A stretch of DNA of 64,000 nt from positions 434,001 to 498,000 of the forward strand of contig OZ025671.1 of NCBI GenBank assembly GCA_964019335.1, in the 5' to 3' direction. The position numbers were made by a program, and so were the translations under genes. Below the pieces are notes generated by a model. That model was not told the origin of the DNA. It did no database searches and saw only the letters and a program-made list of their open reading frames with translations. Shown piece after piece: positions 52,874 to 63,102 of the stretch (its first letter is position 1; every line of letters begins with the position of its first letter). Source of the DNA: Diplonema japonicum (taxonomy: Eukaryota; Euglenozoa; Diplonemea; Diplonemida; Diplonemidae).

Positions 52874-55485
52874 TTACTTCATTGCCCTCCTCATATCGTC
52901 AAGGGCGTCGCCCCTTTGAGAACTGTGTGGTGCAGTACTGGGACCTTGCAAATTACTTGGCCTTGGCGGTACCCGGGCTGGGGGGGTTCCTCTGAGAGGA
53001 GGACCGTCTGACCTGAGTGATGTTTCTCAAAAAAAAAAACTTTATTTTTTCCTCCATACTTAGTAGGGGAGAGCCCTTGGTGTTTCCGTCTCAGGAGACT
53101 CGTGTAGTTGGACGGTTGGAACATTGAGTCGAATTTGTTATCCTTTTTTTTTTTTTTTTGTTCTAAAGCAAACCTTATTGCTGTTAACCTCAGTCAAGGG
53201 TATCACAGATTTTGTGCTTTTAGGGCTGTTGTTGCTGAGGGTAGGAGACAGCATTTCTTCCAGCGCATCTGTGGGGGCCAATTCTTTTTTTTTTTTCCCC
53301 TTCCCTCATTCATACCTCGAGGTGCATCAGAAGCGATGAAAGTTGGTGTTGAAGTTTTTGGAGTGCTACCATTGCTCGTTCTGGTGGTTGTGGGAGTTGT
53401 TGCGGAGGAGGCAGTGGGCTTGCTGTCTATGGACCCTCGTTTGCGGACCCTTCGTGATCCAGTGCCGATTGCCGGTGCTGCTGCTTGTGCAGGAGTTTCA
53501 TCGTGGAATTTTGGAGGTGGTTTCTCTGGAGTAGCGACCCTTCGCGGGGGAGGGGCGGACGCAGCTTCCCGTGCCCTCCGCCCAGCTTTGGGAGCTGTGT
53601 CAACAGTACCGTTAGGGGTGTTTTTCGGCGGAAGTGTGGGTGTAGAGGTGGTGGATGAAGTGTCGTCCGGCTTCTTTTTCTTCCGTGGAACCTTCTCCTT
53701 CTTCTTCTTGTCTTTCTCTTTGTCCTTGTCTTTCTCTTTGTCATCTTCTTTCACCTCTTCATCCAGCCAAAACTGCGCTTTTGAAAATTTGCTAGCTCGC
53801 AATCCGTTTTTAACATCACTCGACTCGCTCAGTGCCTCCGATGCTGGTGATGCTATCGGAAGGACCATTCGCCGCCTGCTTTCTTCAAGTTCTGTTCGCA
53901 GTGCTGCGGACTCTACTTCAAGCTTTTGAGCCTTCGCTTTCCATCGTTCTTGTTCCTCCAGTAGTTCTTTTTCTCGCAGTTTAAATGTTTCTGTCATTCT
54001 TTGCAGGTCTTGCTCTCGGTCGCGCAGCTCTTCGATCGCCTTGTTCGAGAGGGCGATCTCGTCTTCCAGCTCCTTGATCCTCCCGGCGGACGCCATGTTC
54101 TCCGCCATCACCTTCGCGTCTTGCAGCTCCTTCACCTGCGTTTGCAGTTCTCTAATAAGTTTAGCTGATGCGTCCTCATTAACCTTCACACGGTTCACAA
54201 CACCTTTCGCTGTCGTGGCGTACCGAAGGGTTGACTCTGTCTCAGAGGCGTTTGTGTGGTACGGCGACACATTGGCTATCATGACCGTTTTAGCGTTGCC
54301 TCCGAAATTATCGGCGAGAATCCACGTCAGCAACGATTCTCTGTAAGGCGGGAGCTTCATGTCGTCCCGCTTCTTGCCCGTGTTGCCGACGAGGGTGTCG
54401 ATGACCTTGCGAAGGGTCATCAGGGATTTGTTGATGTAGTTTGCCTCCTGCAACTGTTTGCCCTTCACCTCAGTCTTTCCTGTCCGCTCCGACCCTGCGA
54501 GATCGACAAGGTTGATCTTAGCAGTACGGTTGGAGGTGATGGGCTGGCCTTTCATCTTCGCACCCATGGATTCTGTTTGGGTAATCCACAACTGGAAAAT
54601 AGCGTGGGATCTGGACGACGCGTCGTTCATGGCAGTGGCTGTGGACGCTCTGGCTGCGTTCCCTGTTCGGATGATTTCCACGCACTGGCCCCATGAGTCA
54701 ACATCACGCTTCGTGATGCCCTCAACGAAAGGACCGTGTAGAGGGTGGTTGCGGACACGAAGGTTTTGATACTCCCCGACAGGTTTCTCGTCAAAGCGGG
54801 AGTTGAAAACCTTTGGACCGAGGTCCCTGGGGCGGAGGAGGTCTTTAACTTGTTCATTATAGATCTCCATGAACGATACCTGAACCTTCACACTCTTCTT
54901 AGATTTCTGTTCCGCCGTCTGTTGTTCAATCGATTCTTCGATTTTTTCGAACAAGCTTCTGCACAATCGCGGTATGATACCTGGTTCCGTTTTGCTTCCC
55001 ATCATTGTGTACGTTTTCCCAGATGATGTCTGCCCGTAGGCAAATACACAAGCATTGTAACCTTCCCAAGCGTTTGTAAGTGCAGGGAGGCCGGTTCGCT
55101 CGAAAACTTCTTCCTGAGATCCTTGTACAGAATCTGAAGATGCGGAGGACGCACCGTCGTCGCCGTCGAAGGTGATGGACCTTGGTTGGAAGCTTGTGAA
55201 ACAGTAGTCAAACTGAAACGGTTGTTTGTCGCAGTAGCCTGCGGTGTGGTCCAGTAGGACTACTGTGGTGTATTCGTTTTCTACTTCTACTACAGGGTGG
55301 GGGTCCTTTCCCCCGTCTTCTTTTGCGTCGGCTTTTTCTTTATCTCCGAATGGCCGGACTCTGACCATGACCTTTATCCCCGAGTCCGAAGCCAAGTCTT
55401 CCCTTATTGTCGTCTTTAGTTTTGCCGTGGCTGTGCCTGTGCCTGTGCCCCCTGTTCCACCAAAGCCCCCGCTAAACTTCCCCAT
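52874..55485 (-). CDS. Kinesin, kinesin-3-like motor, four exons
   Basis: Exons 55485-53316, 53268-53174, 53142-53060 and 53012-52874 join in frame to 828 residues. Plus-end-type microtubule motor. A Gly/Thr-rich leader precedes a motor domain at about 36-430: P-loop GQTSSGKT (151-158), switch I NDASSRSHAIF, switch II DLAGSE. GNAARASTATAMNDASSRSH is the kinesin-3 style of switch I. A short coiled coil at about 440-550 follows, then a Lys/Glu/Asp-repeat linker (KEKDKDKEKDKKKKEK) and an Ala/Pro/Thr-rich basic tail. The last exons encode DALEEMLSPTLSN and a Pro-rich end ...GDALDDMRRAMK. There is no FHA or PH domain, unlike full-length kinesin-3. Introns are 47, 31 and 47 nt; the second is an A run ending in AG. 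Confidence 0.9.
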
Positions 55486-56258
55486 TTTGTGTTTGTTTTA
55501 TTTTGTGGTTTTTCCCCCCCAAGGGCCCGTGGGGAACTTTTTTTTTTTTTTTTTTTTTCCCTGCACCGGCCGAAAAAAAAAATAAGTGGGGGAATGGTGG
55601 AGTTAAAAAAAAGTTTAGAAAAAAAAAGAGGAGGGGGGGGGATAGTCCTTGGACCTTACACAAAGTGGATAGATGTGTTAATTTAATTGATTTTGGCTGA
55701 ATTCTTTTAAAGGGGGACATGAGGGTTAGATCTTTTCTTTTTCTTTTGAGAAAGTGAGTAACCTCCAGTTACCCATAGGCTTCCTCCCCTCTTTTCTTCC
55801 TTTTTTTTTTTTTTTTTTTTCCGGTCTAAGCACATCTATCCACCTCATGGGGGAAAACCAATAAAGAAAACAGGGAAATTTTGAATCTGTCTAAAGTGGG
55901 TGAGGGGAAGAAAAAAAAAAAAGAAGGGTTTCAACAATCTTCATTCTACATTGCTGTCAATCTCTATTTTCCTTTTCCTTTTTTTAAAAGGGCCGTTATT
56001 AAGAAAAAAAAGGGTAAACAAAAAAATATATAAATCCGGTTAGTAAAAAAAAGGCGTTTCTTTTTTTTTTTTAGAAAGAAAAAAAAAAGAAAATATTTTA
56101 TAACCCACTGGAATCCCTTCTTCTTTTTTAAATTTCTCTACTTCCCCCCCCCCCCCCCCCGTCTCCACCCCCCTTATGGTGTAAAAAAAAAAAGAGAATA
56201 AGAAAGAAACACTTTTTTTTAAATTCTAGTTTTTCTCGGGTAATTTTTTTTTTCCAAC

Positions 56259-56294
<36 letters not shown>

Positions 56295-56364
56295 TTACTC
56301 TTCCCTTCTCTACCCAGTATGTTATTTCAAAAAAAAAGAAAAAGAAAAAGAGAGAGAAAAACTT
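55486..56364. other. Spacer, 880 nt
   Basis: Homopolymers including a C run (56145-56160) and T runs (56262-56293). On the gene strand CGGTGCAG|GG plus an A run precedes the kinesin leader, a possible acceptor. No gene seen. Confidence 0.7.
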
Positions 56365-56937
56365 CTAAGGCCACTCAAAAGGCTCAGGAGGACCCGGTTC
56401 ATCTTTCTCATCCGGGTCTGCATTCACATCCCCAGGGTTTACAACTGGCACGAACTCCTCTTCTGCATCTGGAGTGTTGTCACGAAGGAGAATAACACCC
56501 ATAGGGTTGCCCTAGAATTGAGTTTTTTTTTTCTTTTCTTTTTTAAATACCGGTTTTACAGGAACGTATCTCTTGTCCTCTGTAAAGGACAGTACCTCCA
56601 TCTGCCCAATAGTCACGCGCACGGGGTTGTGCAGAATCTCATATCCGAGCTCTTCTTCCTCCTTCTTTTCCTCTTTCTTCTCCTCCTTCTTCTCTTCCTT
56701 CTCCTCCTCCTTCTCTTCCCCAGTCTCCGTCATCTCCGTGTCCTTCTTCTTCTTGTTTCTCTTGTCTGTTCGTGTAGTGGTTGAGAGTACGACCTTCTCT
56801 CTCTTTTTCGTCTCCTTCTCTTCCTCTCCCTTCTGCTTCTTAGACACATTGTAGAGAGATGGAGGAGCGCCGGACCGCAGGGAGTACTTGGGCATTTTCA
56901 GATCCTTGTTCAAGGCGATGATGCATGTTGGCTATTA

Positions 56938-56975
<38 letters not shown>

Positions 56976-59416
56976 CGTTCTCCCCGAACAATACCTGCAG
57001 GGCCAGACTGAACATCAAGACGAACGGGTACCAGTACCAGAACTGCATGAACATGTGCAGCCCCACGATGGGCTTCACCAGGTTGTGCCCGTTCTTGTGG
57101 AGCATGATGGTTTGGTTCTTGCCGCCTGCGTCTAAGATGCCCGTTGCGATGATCGCACCGAACTTAGTGAGGACGTCTTCGTACTTGTCCTTGGTGCGCT
57201 GCTCGAGCTCTTCTCTGAACTCCTTCACCTTCGGTTGGTCCTTCGCCGTCTTCTGCATCAGCACCATGGCCAAGCTCACTATCGCGCCCTGTTGGTGTTT
57301 GTTTAAAAGTGGTATGGAAAGCAACACACCTGACGAACGAAATCGCTGGTGTCGTCCTTCAGGACCCACAGCCTATCAAGCGCCTGTTTGTTCCCTGTCC
57401 CTGCCGCGGCTATCCCAAGAGCGGACGCCACACCCCACCTCACGTGCGGGTTGTGCGAATCGCAAAACACCGACGTCACGTTGACACACAACTGCGGCTC
57501 CTTGAAGGTCAAGAAGCCCACCTCAAGGATGGCTGCCCTTCTCACGTCGTCCGACACGTCCTGCACTGCGACGGTCAGCAAGCGTTCCAACGCCTTGCGG
57601 TTGCCCGTGCCCGCGTAGGCAGACCCGATGACCTGCACACCACCCAGCCTCAGCCACGGGTCGTTGTTTAGCAGCATCTCCTCGATGAGCGAGTCGGCGT
57701 GGCCCTCCCTGCCGTACATGAGCATCGCAAGCGACATCGACACACCTCTGATGATCTTCTCGTGCTCAGTGTCCTTCCCGTACGAGAGCAGCTCCTGCAC
57801 TGCACGCTCGTTCCCGCTTCCCAAGTAGATGAGACCGATGGCCACCGCTGCAGCCTCACCGCTGACTGCGTTGTCGTTGTAGAGGACCTGCTTCAGCAGT
57901 TCGTAGATCCCGTCGTCCTTCGAGGACATGGACGAGAGCCCGATCCCGAGGCACGCACCGTGTATCAGCTGCTCCGACTGCTGGTTGGCCTGCACGCACT
58001 GAACAAGGAAGTCCAGCACCTCCTTCGGCTTCGTCCTCCCCGAGCCTCCCTCGTTGCCCGCTACAAGCTCCGCAGCATCGTCCCTCAGATTGCACCCCAC
58101 AGGGGCGTGGATGAGACCCAGACCGAACAAAGCACCGCCCTCCTGGTAGGGCAAGGCACCGGATGCCCCCGGGGCGCTCGGCAGGTATGACTGCAGCACC
58201 TGCATGCTCTGCGACACGTGTCCCTTGTTGATGACACCGAGGGTGGCGGTGGCCGTGAACCGCGCCCAGTTGTTCGCCTTCACAAGCCAGTCAAGGTTCT
58301 CTCTCAAGAACTGGTCGCTAGTGGTGCCGCAGAACATGATAGCGTTGGCCATGACGGCAGCGTTGTGTGTAATAGCAGACTTCTTAGCCCTGTTTTGTGT
58401 GTGGTGTGTGTTATTTGAGCATACTCAACCGCCTTCTTCAGGTTGTTCATAACCTCGATGCTGCCGCAGTTCTGGGAGTAGAGGAACTGGAATTGGAGCT
58501 CAGTGGTGGGGGCACCGGTGAGGATGGTGAGGATTTGCTTGTAGTTCTCTTCCTTGGGCGCGCTGTGCTCGGTGATGCCCTTGGAAACGGCGTGAAGGAA
58601 GTCTTGGTTGCAGTGGTCAAAGAGGTCGAAGGCTAGCTGGTAGGCGATGAGGTTAGATTGGGTGGATTTGGAGTCGAGCAACATGCAGAGGTTGCGGACG
58701 ACCTCCGTGTGGTCGTTGAGGAAGATGAGACACTGCTGCATGTCGAAGAGGTTCAAGGAGCGGAGCTTCTCGGGCCCTTGCGAGTACATCTTCACAACGC
58801 AACGGAGGAGGGATTCCCTGAAATCCACATTGTCGACGTGTTGGTTTGCGAACTTCATGATCACTGTGAGAACATCGGCAGAGTGCGTCGCCTTGATGTA
58901 GTCGGTGGCCATGGCTTCAAGGAGATCAAGCCTTTTAGCAGCCATGCAGAGACCAATGTGCTCCGAGATGTGTTGGAATTTTGTGTCGACTGTAATCCAT
59001 TTCTTCACGAGTGTTTCGAAAAGGGTGTCCAGCTGCGCGTACTGCTTGTCGCTGCTGGCTTCGGCATCAGGCAGTTGGCGGAGCTCAATGTACCTGTCGA
59101 TGCATTTGTGGATAATCGTGTGTGTGTACTGATCGTTCTGCTTGATGTCAAACATCTCCCCGGCTCCCAATGAGAAGACAAACGCTTCATTATACTCACC
59201 CAGGTGATAGTACACTTTCGCCAACAGCAGCGCGACTTTCTGCCTCTCCGGGAAAGATGGTGTTTCATACAACTCTTCGATCGACCCTAGACGCTCAGAT
59301 ATTTCGTTCCAAAACTCATCTGCTCTGTCCAACAGCGCCACCACGGCGCTTGCCTGCAACTTCTCGTCATCCTCTTCCAACAACGAGAGCAATCCACTTA
59401 TTGAAGAGAGGACCAT
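56365..59416 (-). CDS. RPN2: 26S proteasome regulatory subunit Rpn2/PSMD1, five exons
   Basis: Largest scaffold of the proteasome base; docks Rpn13 and supports substrate entry. Exons 59416-58425, 58389-57330, 57288-56995, 56931-56551 and 56511-56365 join to 957 residues, close to the human 953. The N-terminal solenoid (GLLSLLEEDDEKLQA, ALLLAKVYYHLGEYNEAF) leads into the PC-repeat toroid: MFCGTTSDQFLRENLDW, FTATATLGVINKGH, LGLIHAPVG, TGEAAAVAIGLIYLGSGN, HVRWGVASALGIAAAGTGN, then after intron 2 GAIVSLAMVLM and FGAIIATGILDAGG. FSLALQ|PTCIIALNKDLKMPK crosses intron 3. A Glu/Lys-rich insert follows, and the protein ends PPEPFEWP, akin to the Rpn13-binding tail. Introns of 35, 41, 63 and 39 nt restore conserved residues exactly, which calibrates splicing for the window. 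Confidence 0.97.
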
Positions 59417-59829
59417 ATCGACCTCCTTATTTCTCCCCTGTTAATGGCTTTAAGTAATCGAGAACAATAAAAAATAAAAAAGAAGCTCGTTTTTACCGAT
59501 TGGTGCTGCGGTAATAAAAGGAAGAAGAAGAAGAAAAAGAAGAAAAAGAAGAAGGAGGGCCAATAAACGCTGTTTCAAGATTAGAAAGGCAAGCAAAGTT
59601 CAACTGAAGGAGAGAAAAGAAGGAAAGAGAGGAATAAGGAGTCGGAAATAATATGACAAAAAAAGAAAAAGGTGGGGGGCGCTCGCGGATACAAAGCCAC
59701 GCATTCACGCGTTTATCAGTGAAACGTCTTTTATCTTTATGAACGTCAAATCCTTTTTTTTTTGTCGATTGTTACTAGTCCGACACGCTGAATTAGAGTT
59801 GTTTGTTGTTTTGGAGTCATATCCATTTC
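59417..59829. other. Spacer, 413 nt
   Basis: 3' region of the phosphatase gene and 5' region of Rpn2. Contains a GAA-type purine repeat (59519-59559). No gene or RNA seen. Confidence 0.75.
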
Positions 59830-61479
59830 CTACGACCTCCCGTGCCTCCAGGAGAAGCCCTTGGGGTAGATCCAAGCGCCATCGCTGTTCCCGTCTGCCC
59901 TCACATCCTCCCACTGAACGGTGTTTGGAGAAGACCCCTTCGCAACAGCCATGAGCTCATCAAGCTTCGCCCTCCAGGCATCATCACCATTCTTGTCACG
60001 GAACTCAGCAATCAGCTCGTGGGTGGGCCTCCCGCTCCCGTCCTCAAGGCCGAGAAGGGGTGCCCAGTGGTCGTGGCTGATGCAGAGGCCCTTGGGACAG
60101 GTCGTAGGCTTCTCCTTCGGGGCTTCGTTTGCGTTGAAGGGCCCGTGCCTGTCCTGCACAATCCACGTGTCGTCGATCACCCTCCCGTAGTCATGGAGAG
60201 GGAAGTAGGTAGGGTCCGTCTGCACCTGCTGCCAGTGGATGTGGGTCGCGTTGTACACAAACATCCTGCTGTACGAGAAAGAGTTGGACCTGAAGGCGGA
60301 CCAGCTGGGCTGAGGAAAAATGAAAGGTTCGTGCATCTCCTGACTCCCAGCAGCACCAGTCACCACGTAGATAGTGGCCCTGGGGTTCACGTTCGACTGG
60401 TCACTCTTGTCTTTGTAAGTGGGCCACATCCTCTCGTAGTTGTGCTCGTGCCCGTTGATGAAGAAGTCCACACCGTAGTCGAACAGAATGGGCTCCATTT
60501 CCTTTCGGACCTTACGAGCATCAGCATGGCAGTCCCCGTCACACGAGCAGTAGATGGACCTGTGACCGTGCACCACGATCCACGGAACAGCCTCCCTGTT
60601 CTTGTTAGCCTTCTCAAGGTCCACCTTCAGCCAGGCCAGCAACGAAGCCACTGTGGTGTTCCCATCAGTCACCCCGAACCACAGCTCAGTTGAGATCGCC
60701 ACGTAGTGCACCAGCCCGTGGTCCCACGAGTAGTACAAGTTGTTGGGGGCCACACCGTTCGCAGACTTGAAAGTCGCAGGAACAGAGTTCGTGGGCATGT
60801 TCCTCCAGCTCTCTACATAGTGCGCAAGGTCGGTGGCGTCGTCCTCGTGGTTCCCGTGGCTCACCATGTAAGGAGTCCATGCGGCAATCTGCTCGATGTT
60901 CTTGAAGAACTGGTCGCCGACAGTACCGTTGTTGGTCCCCAGGTTGTAGGCAAAGTCACCCACCTGAAGGATCATGTCAGCATCCGTCTCAGACACCAAC
61001 CCCACAGAGGTGTTCTTTGCACAGGTGGTCTTGTCGCAGGTGTACGAGTGCTGCGTGCACGCCGTGCACAAGGTGAAGGCACACGAGGAGCCCATGTCTC
61101 CCATCAAGATGTGGCGGTATGGCTGACCAGCAGGGCGAGTACGCCTGTTCATCACCTTGAACACCTGAGAGAAGCCAGTTGAAGAGTCCCCCACCTGGTA
61201 GTAGTACTCGGTGTTCACAGACAGCCCGCTCATCACAGCAACGTGTGAGTACCACACCCTCCCCGCGTCAACGGTGAACTTCCTGCTGTCGCCGGTAGCC
61301 GAGTGGATCAGGCTCCCGTTCTGCGTTCCCCACCTCACCGTTGGCGTCCCGCCCTGTGTGTTCTCTGTGTGCCATTCGACACTCAGGGCATCCGTGGTCT
61401 TCCCAAGGGCAATCCTCACCTGCTCAGTACCAAAGGCACTGCCCGCAAGGGATAGCAATGCCACGAAAAGCAACTTCAT
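59830..61479 (-). CDS. Secreted purple acid phosphatase (metallophosphoesterase)
   Basis: 549 residues, ATG 61479 to TAG, intron-free. Hydrolyses phosphomonoesters with a binuclear Fe-metal centre, normally in lysosome-like compartments or outside the cell. Residues 1-17 are a signal peptide (MKLLFVALLSLAGSAFG). About 20-110 form the fibronectin-III-like N-terminal domain of plant-type enzymes. The five metallophosphatase blocks are complete: GDMG (127-130), GDFAYN (174-179, with the metal-bridging Asp and the purple Tyr), GNHED (209-213), VVHGH and NGHEHNYER. A Cys-rich insert (CAFTLCTACTQHSYTCDKTTC) and a C-terminal extension past FNANEAPKEK are unusual. The gene upstream ends 96 nt away. 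Confidence 0.93.
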   Translation of the reverse strand: MKLLFVALLSLAGSAFGTEQVRIALGKTTDALSVEWHTENTQGGTPTVRWGTQNGSLIHSATGDSRKFTVDAGRVWYSHVAVMSGLSVNTEYYYQVGDSSTGFSQVFKVMNRRTRPAGQPYRHILMGDMGSSCAFTLCTACTQHSYTCDKTTCAKNTSVGLVSETDADMILQVGDFAYNLGTNNGTVGDQFFKNIEQIAAWTPYMVSHGNHEDDATDLAHYVESWRNMPTNSVPATFKSANGVAPNNLYYSWDHGLVHYVAISTELWFGVTDGNTTVASLLAWLKVDLEKANKNREAVPWIVVHGHRSIYCSCDGDCHADARKVRKEMEPILFDYGVDFFINGHEHNYERMWPTYKDKSDQSNVNPRATIYVVTGAAGSQEMHEPFIFPQPSWSAFRSNSFSYSRMFVYNATHIHWQQVQTDPTYFPLHDYGRVIDDTWIVQDRHGPFNANEAPKEKPTTCPKGLCISHDHWAPLLGLEDGSGRPTHELIAEFRDKNGDDAWRAKLDELMAVAKGSSPNTVQWEDVRADGNSDGAWIYPKGFSWRHGRS

Positions 61480-61575
61480 TCTTTTTTTATGTGTGTCCCC
61501 TGTTGTGTTTTTTTTCGATTTGATTTTTTTTTCCCCTCGAAAAAAAAAGAGAAAATTTGCCGCAGGTCAATCCCA
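61480..61575 (-). other. 96-nt intergenic spacer with AG acceptor
   Basis: Between the tRNA-binding-domain gene stop and the phosphatase ATG, the gene strand reads ...AAAAAAAACACAACAG, then 20 nt to the ATG including an A run. It is the second very short spacer in the window. Confidence 0.5.
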
Positions 61576-62151
61576 TTAGGAAACGTCTGCGTTGGGCGGC
61601 CCCTCGACGACAACCTGCCCCACCATCATGGCGTGGGTCTTCCATCGAACAATGCCGTCGGAGCCGGTGTGCAGATCGGGGAGGAGCTTTTTCAATTTCT
61701 TCGAGTTTAAGATTTGTTCAGAGCTGTCGGAAGGTGAGATCCCGACGAAGGTGACGGGTGTGCCAGGGGGGCACGGAGGGGCCTGCAAGGGGGTCACAGC
61801 ACCAGCTGAGTCAACTGCACAGAGCAGCATTGCCTCGGAAGGGACTCCTTTAATCTCACGCGGCTTGAGGTTCATTAACACAAGAACGTCTTTATGAAGA
61901 AGGTTTTCCTTCTCCACATGTGACACAAGTCCAGAGCAAATGGTTAAAGGTGCTTCTTCCCCAAGGGCTACTTGCTCAACAAACAGCCACTCGGCCTCTT
62001 CGTGTACTTTAATGGACTCAATTCGGCCAGTTTTAATCTTGAAACACGAGGCGTCAAGTGGTGTTTTCTTGGGGGGGGCAGGAGGGGCTCGTTTTGCGAG
62101 ATTTTCACTGCACCATCTCCTGGCAGTGAGAGACACCCTTTTACACAACAT
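61576..62151 (-). CDS. tRNA-binding-domain protein (EMAPII/Arc1p C-terminal type)
   Basis: 191 residues from ATG 62151 to TAA. About residues 33-130 are an OB-fold tRNA-binding domain of the Arc1p/EMAPII/MetRS-C family: FKIKTGRIESIKVHEEAEWLFVEQVALGE, then TICSGLVSHV, NLKPREIKGVPSEAMLLCA. No aminoacyl-tRNA synthetase catalytic part is attached. The first ~25 residues, MLCKRVSLTARRW..., are basic and free of acidic residues up to Glu16, like a mitochondrial presequence, so an organellar role is possible. A free domain of this kind acts as a tRNA cofactor for synthetases. Frames upstream of this ATG are poly-Phe/Lys low complexity. Confidence 0.85.
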   Translation of the reverse strand: MLCKRVSLTARRWCSENLAKRAPPAPPKKTPLDASCFKIKTGRIESIKVHEEAEWLFVEQVALGEEAPLTICSGLVSHVEKENLLHKDVLVLMNLKPREIKGVPSEAMLLCAVDSAGAVTPLQAPPCPPGTPVTFVGISPSDSSEQILNSKKLKKLLPDLHTGSDGIVRWKTHAMMVGQVVVEGPPNADVS

Positions 62152-62343
62152 ATGTATATTTTTTTTTTTTCTGGGTAAGAGAAAAAAGAATTTTTTTTTT
62201 CTTGAATAAAAAAATAAATAAAAATGGGTGGGAGGAAACAGAAAAGAGCAGAGGAAAAAAAAAAAATAAAAAATAAAAAAAATCGAGGCCGGATATCCGT
62301 TAACACTATAGTCTTCTTCCCTTTTCTTTTTTTTTTTCTTTGT

Positions 62344-62510
62344 TAAATACCGCATTTCGTACTTATTATGGAACAGGAAAAGTACCAAATCTGTCCAAAT
62401 TAAATTTCGTAGACCAAATCGGTTTTTCGAAATTGAAGAAGTTCCATAATTTTTGTTGTTTCAAAATAATTTTTCGTTCCATATTAAGTAAGTACAAACT
62501 CGGATATTTA
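62344..62510. mobile_element. 167-bp hairpin MITE-like element
   Basis: TAAATACCGCATTTCGTACTTATTATGGAAC (62344-62374) is matched, inverted and imperfect, by GTTCCATATTAAGTAAGTACAAACTCGGATATTTA (62476-62510). The interior is also partly self-complementary (AAATTTCG...CGAAATT). Non-coding and AT-rich. Confidence 0.55.
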
Positions 62511-62842
62511 TTCTTCCTTTTTTTCCTTTGCAGTGTATTACTATAATCCCCTCCTCCCGTTTTTGCTATATTCTTTTTTTTTTTCTTTTCCCAAAATTCT
62601 TCTTCATTTTCCCCACTTTCTTCCTCTGTTACCTACTAACCCATGTGTTTCAAAACGATATAAAAAAAAAAAAATAATGAAAAAAGAAAACACTCAAATT
62701 TCGACTTTTTTAGTTTTTGCTTCGCTCTCGTTTTTTTTTTCTTTCTTTTTTTTCTTCTCACTTCGTTGGACTTTATTTTCTTTTTTTTTTTCTGTTGTTT
62801 CTTCTCCTGAGATAAAAGAAGGGAAGGAATACAAGGGCAAAA

Positions 62843-62846
<4 letters not shown>

Positions 62847-62889
<43 letters not shown>
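62847..62889. repeat. Poly(A) run, 43 nt
   Basis: Uninterrupted A on the plus strand. Confidence 0.95.
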
Positions 62890-62890
<1 letters not shown>

Positions 62891-62987
62891 GGGCACTTTT
62901 GTTTTTTTTTTTTTTTTTCTTCATCTTTTCTTCCCCCGCACAACACTAAATAAAAAAAAAAAAAATAATAATAATCAAAAAACCTGC

Positions 62988-63045
62988 TTAGTAAGGAACG
63001 TAGCCAGAAGACTTAGCGAAAGTGACTTGGCCACCCTTGTTCACG

Positions 63046-63102
<57 letters not shown>

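Larger units (their letters stand above)
62152..62987. other. Spacer, 836 nt
   Basis: Contains a hairpin-like element (62344-62510), T-rich blocks and a 43-nt A run (62847-62889). No gene seen. Confidence 0.7.

Noticed and set aside
52891-53124. Separate small gene of 77 residues
   Set aside because: Splice sites and phase show that these bases are exons 3-4 of the kinesin gene.
56512-58352. Several proteasome-like genes in a row
   Set aside because: They are exons 2-4 of one Rpn2 gene; joined across short introns they restore conserved residues.
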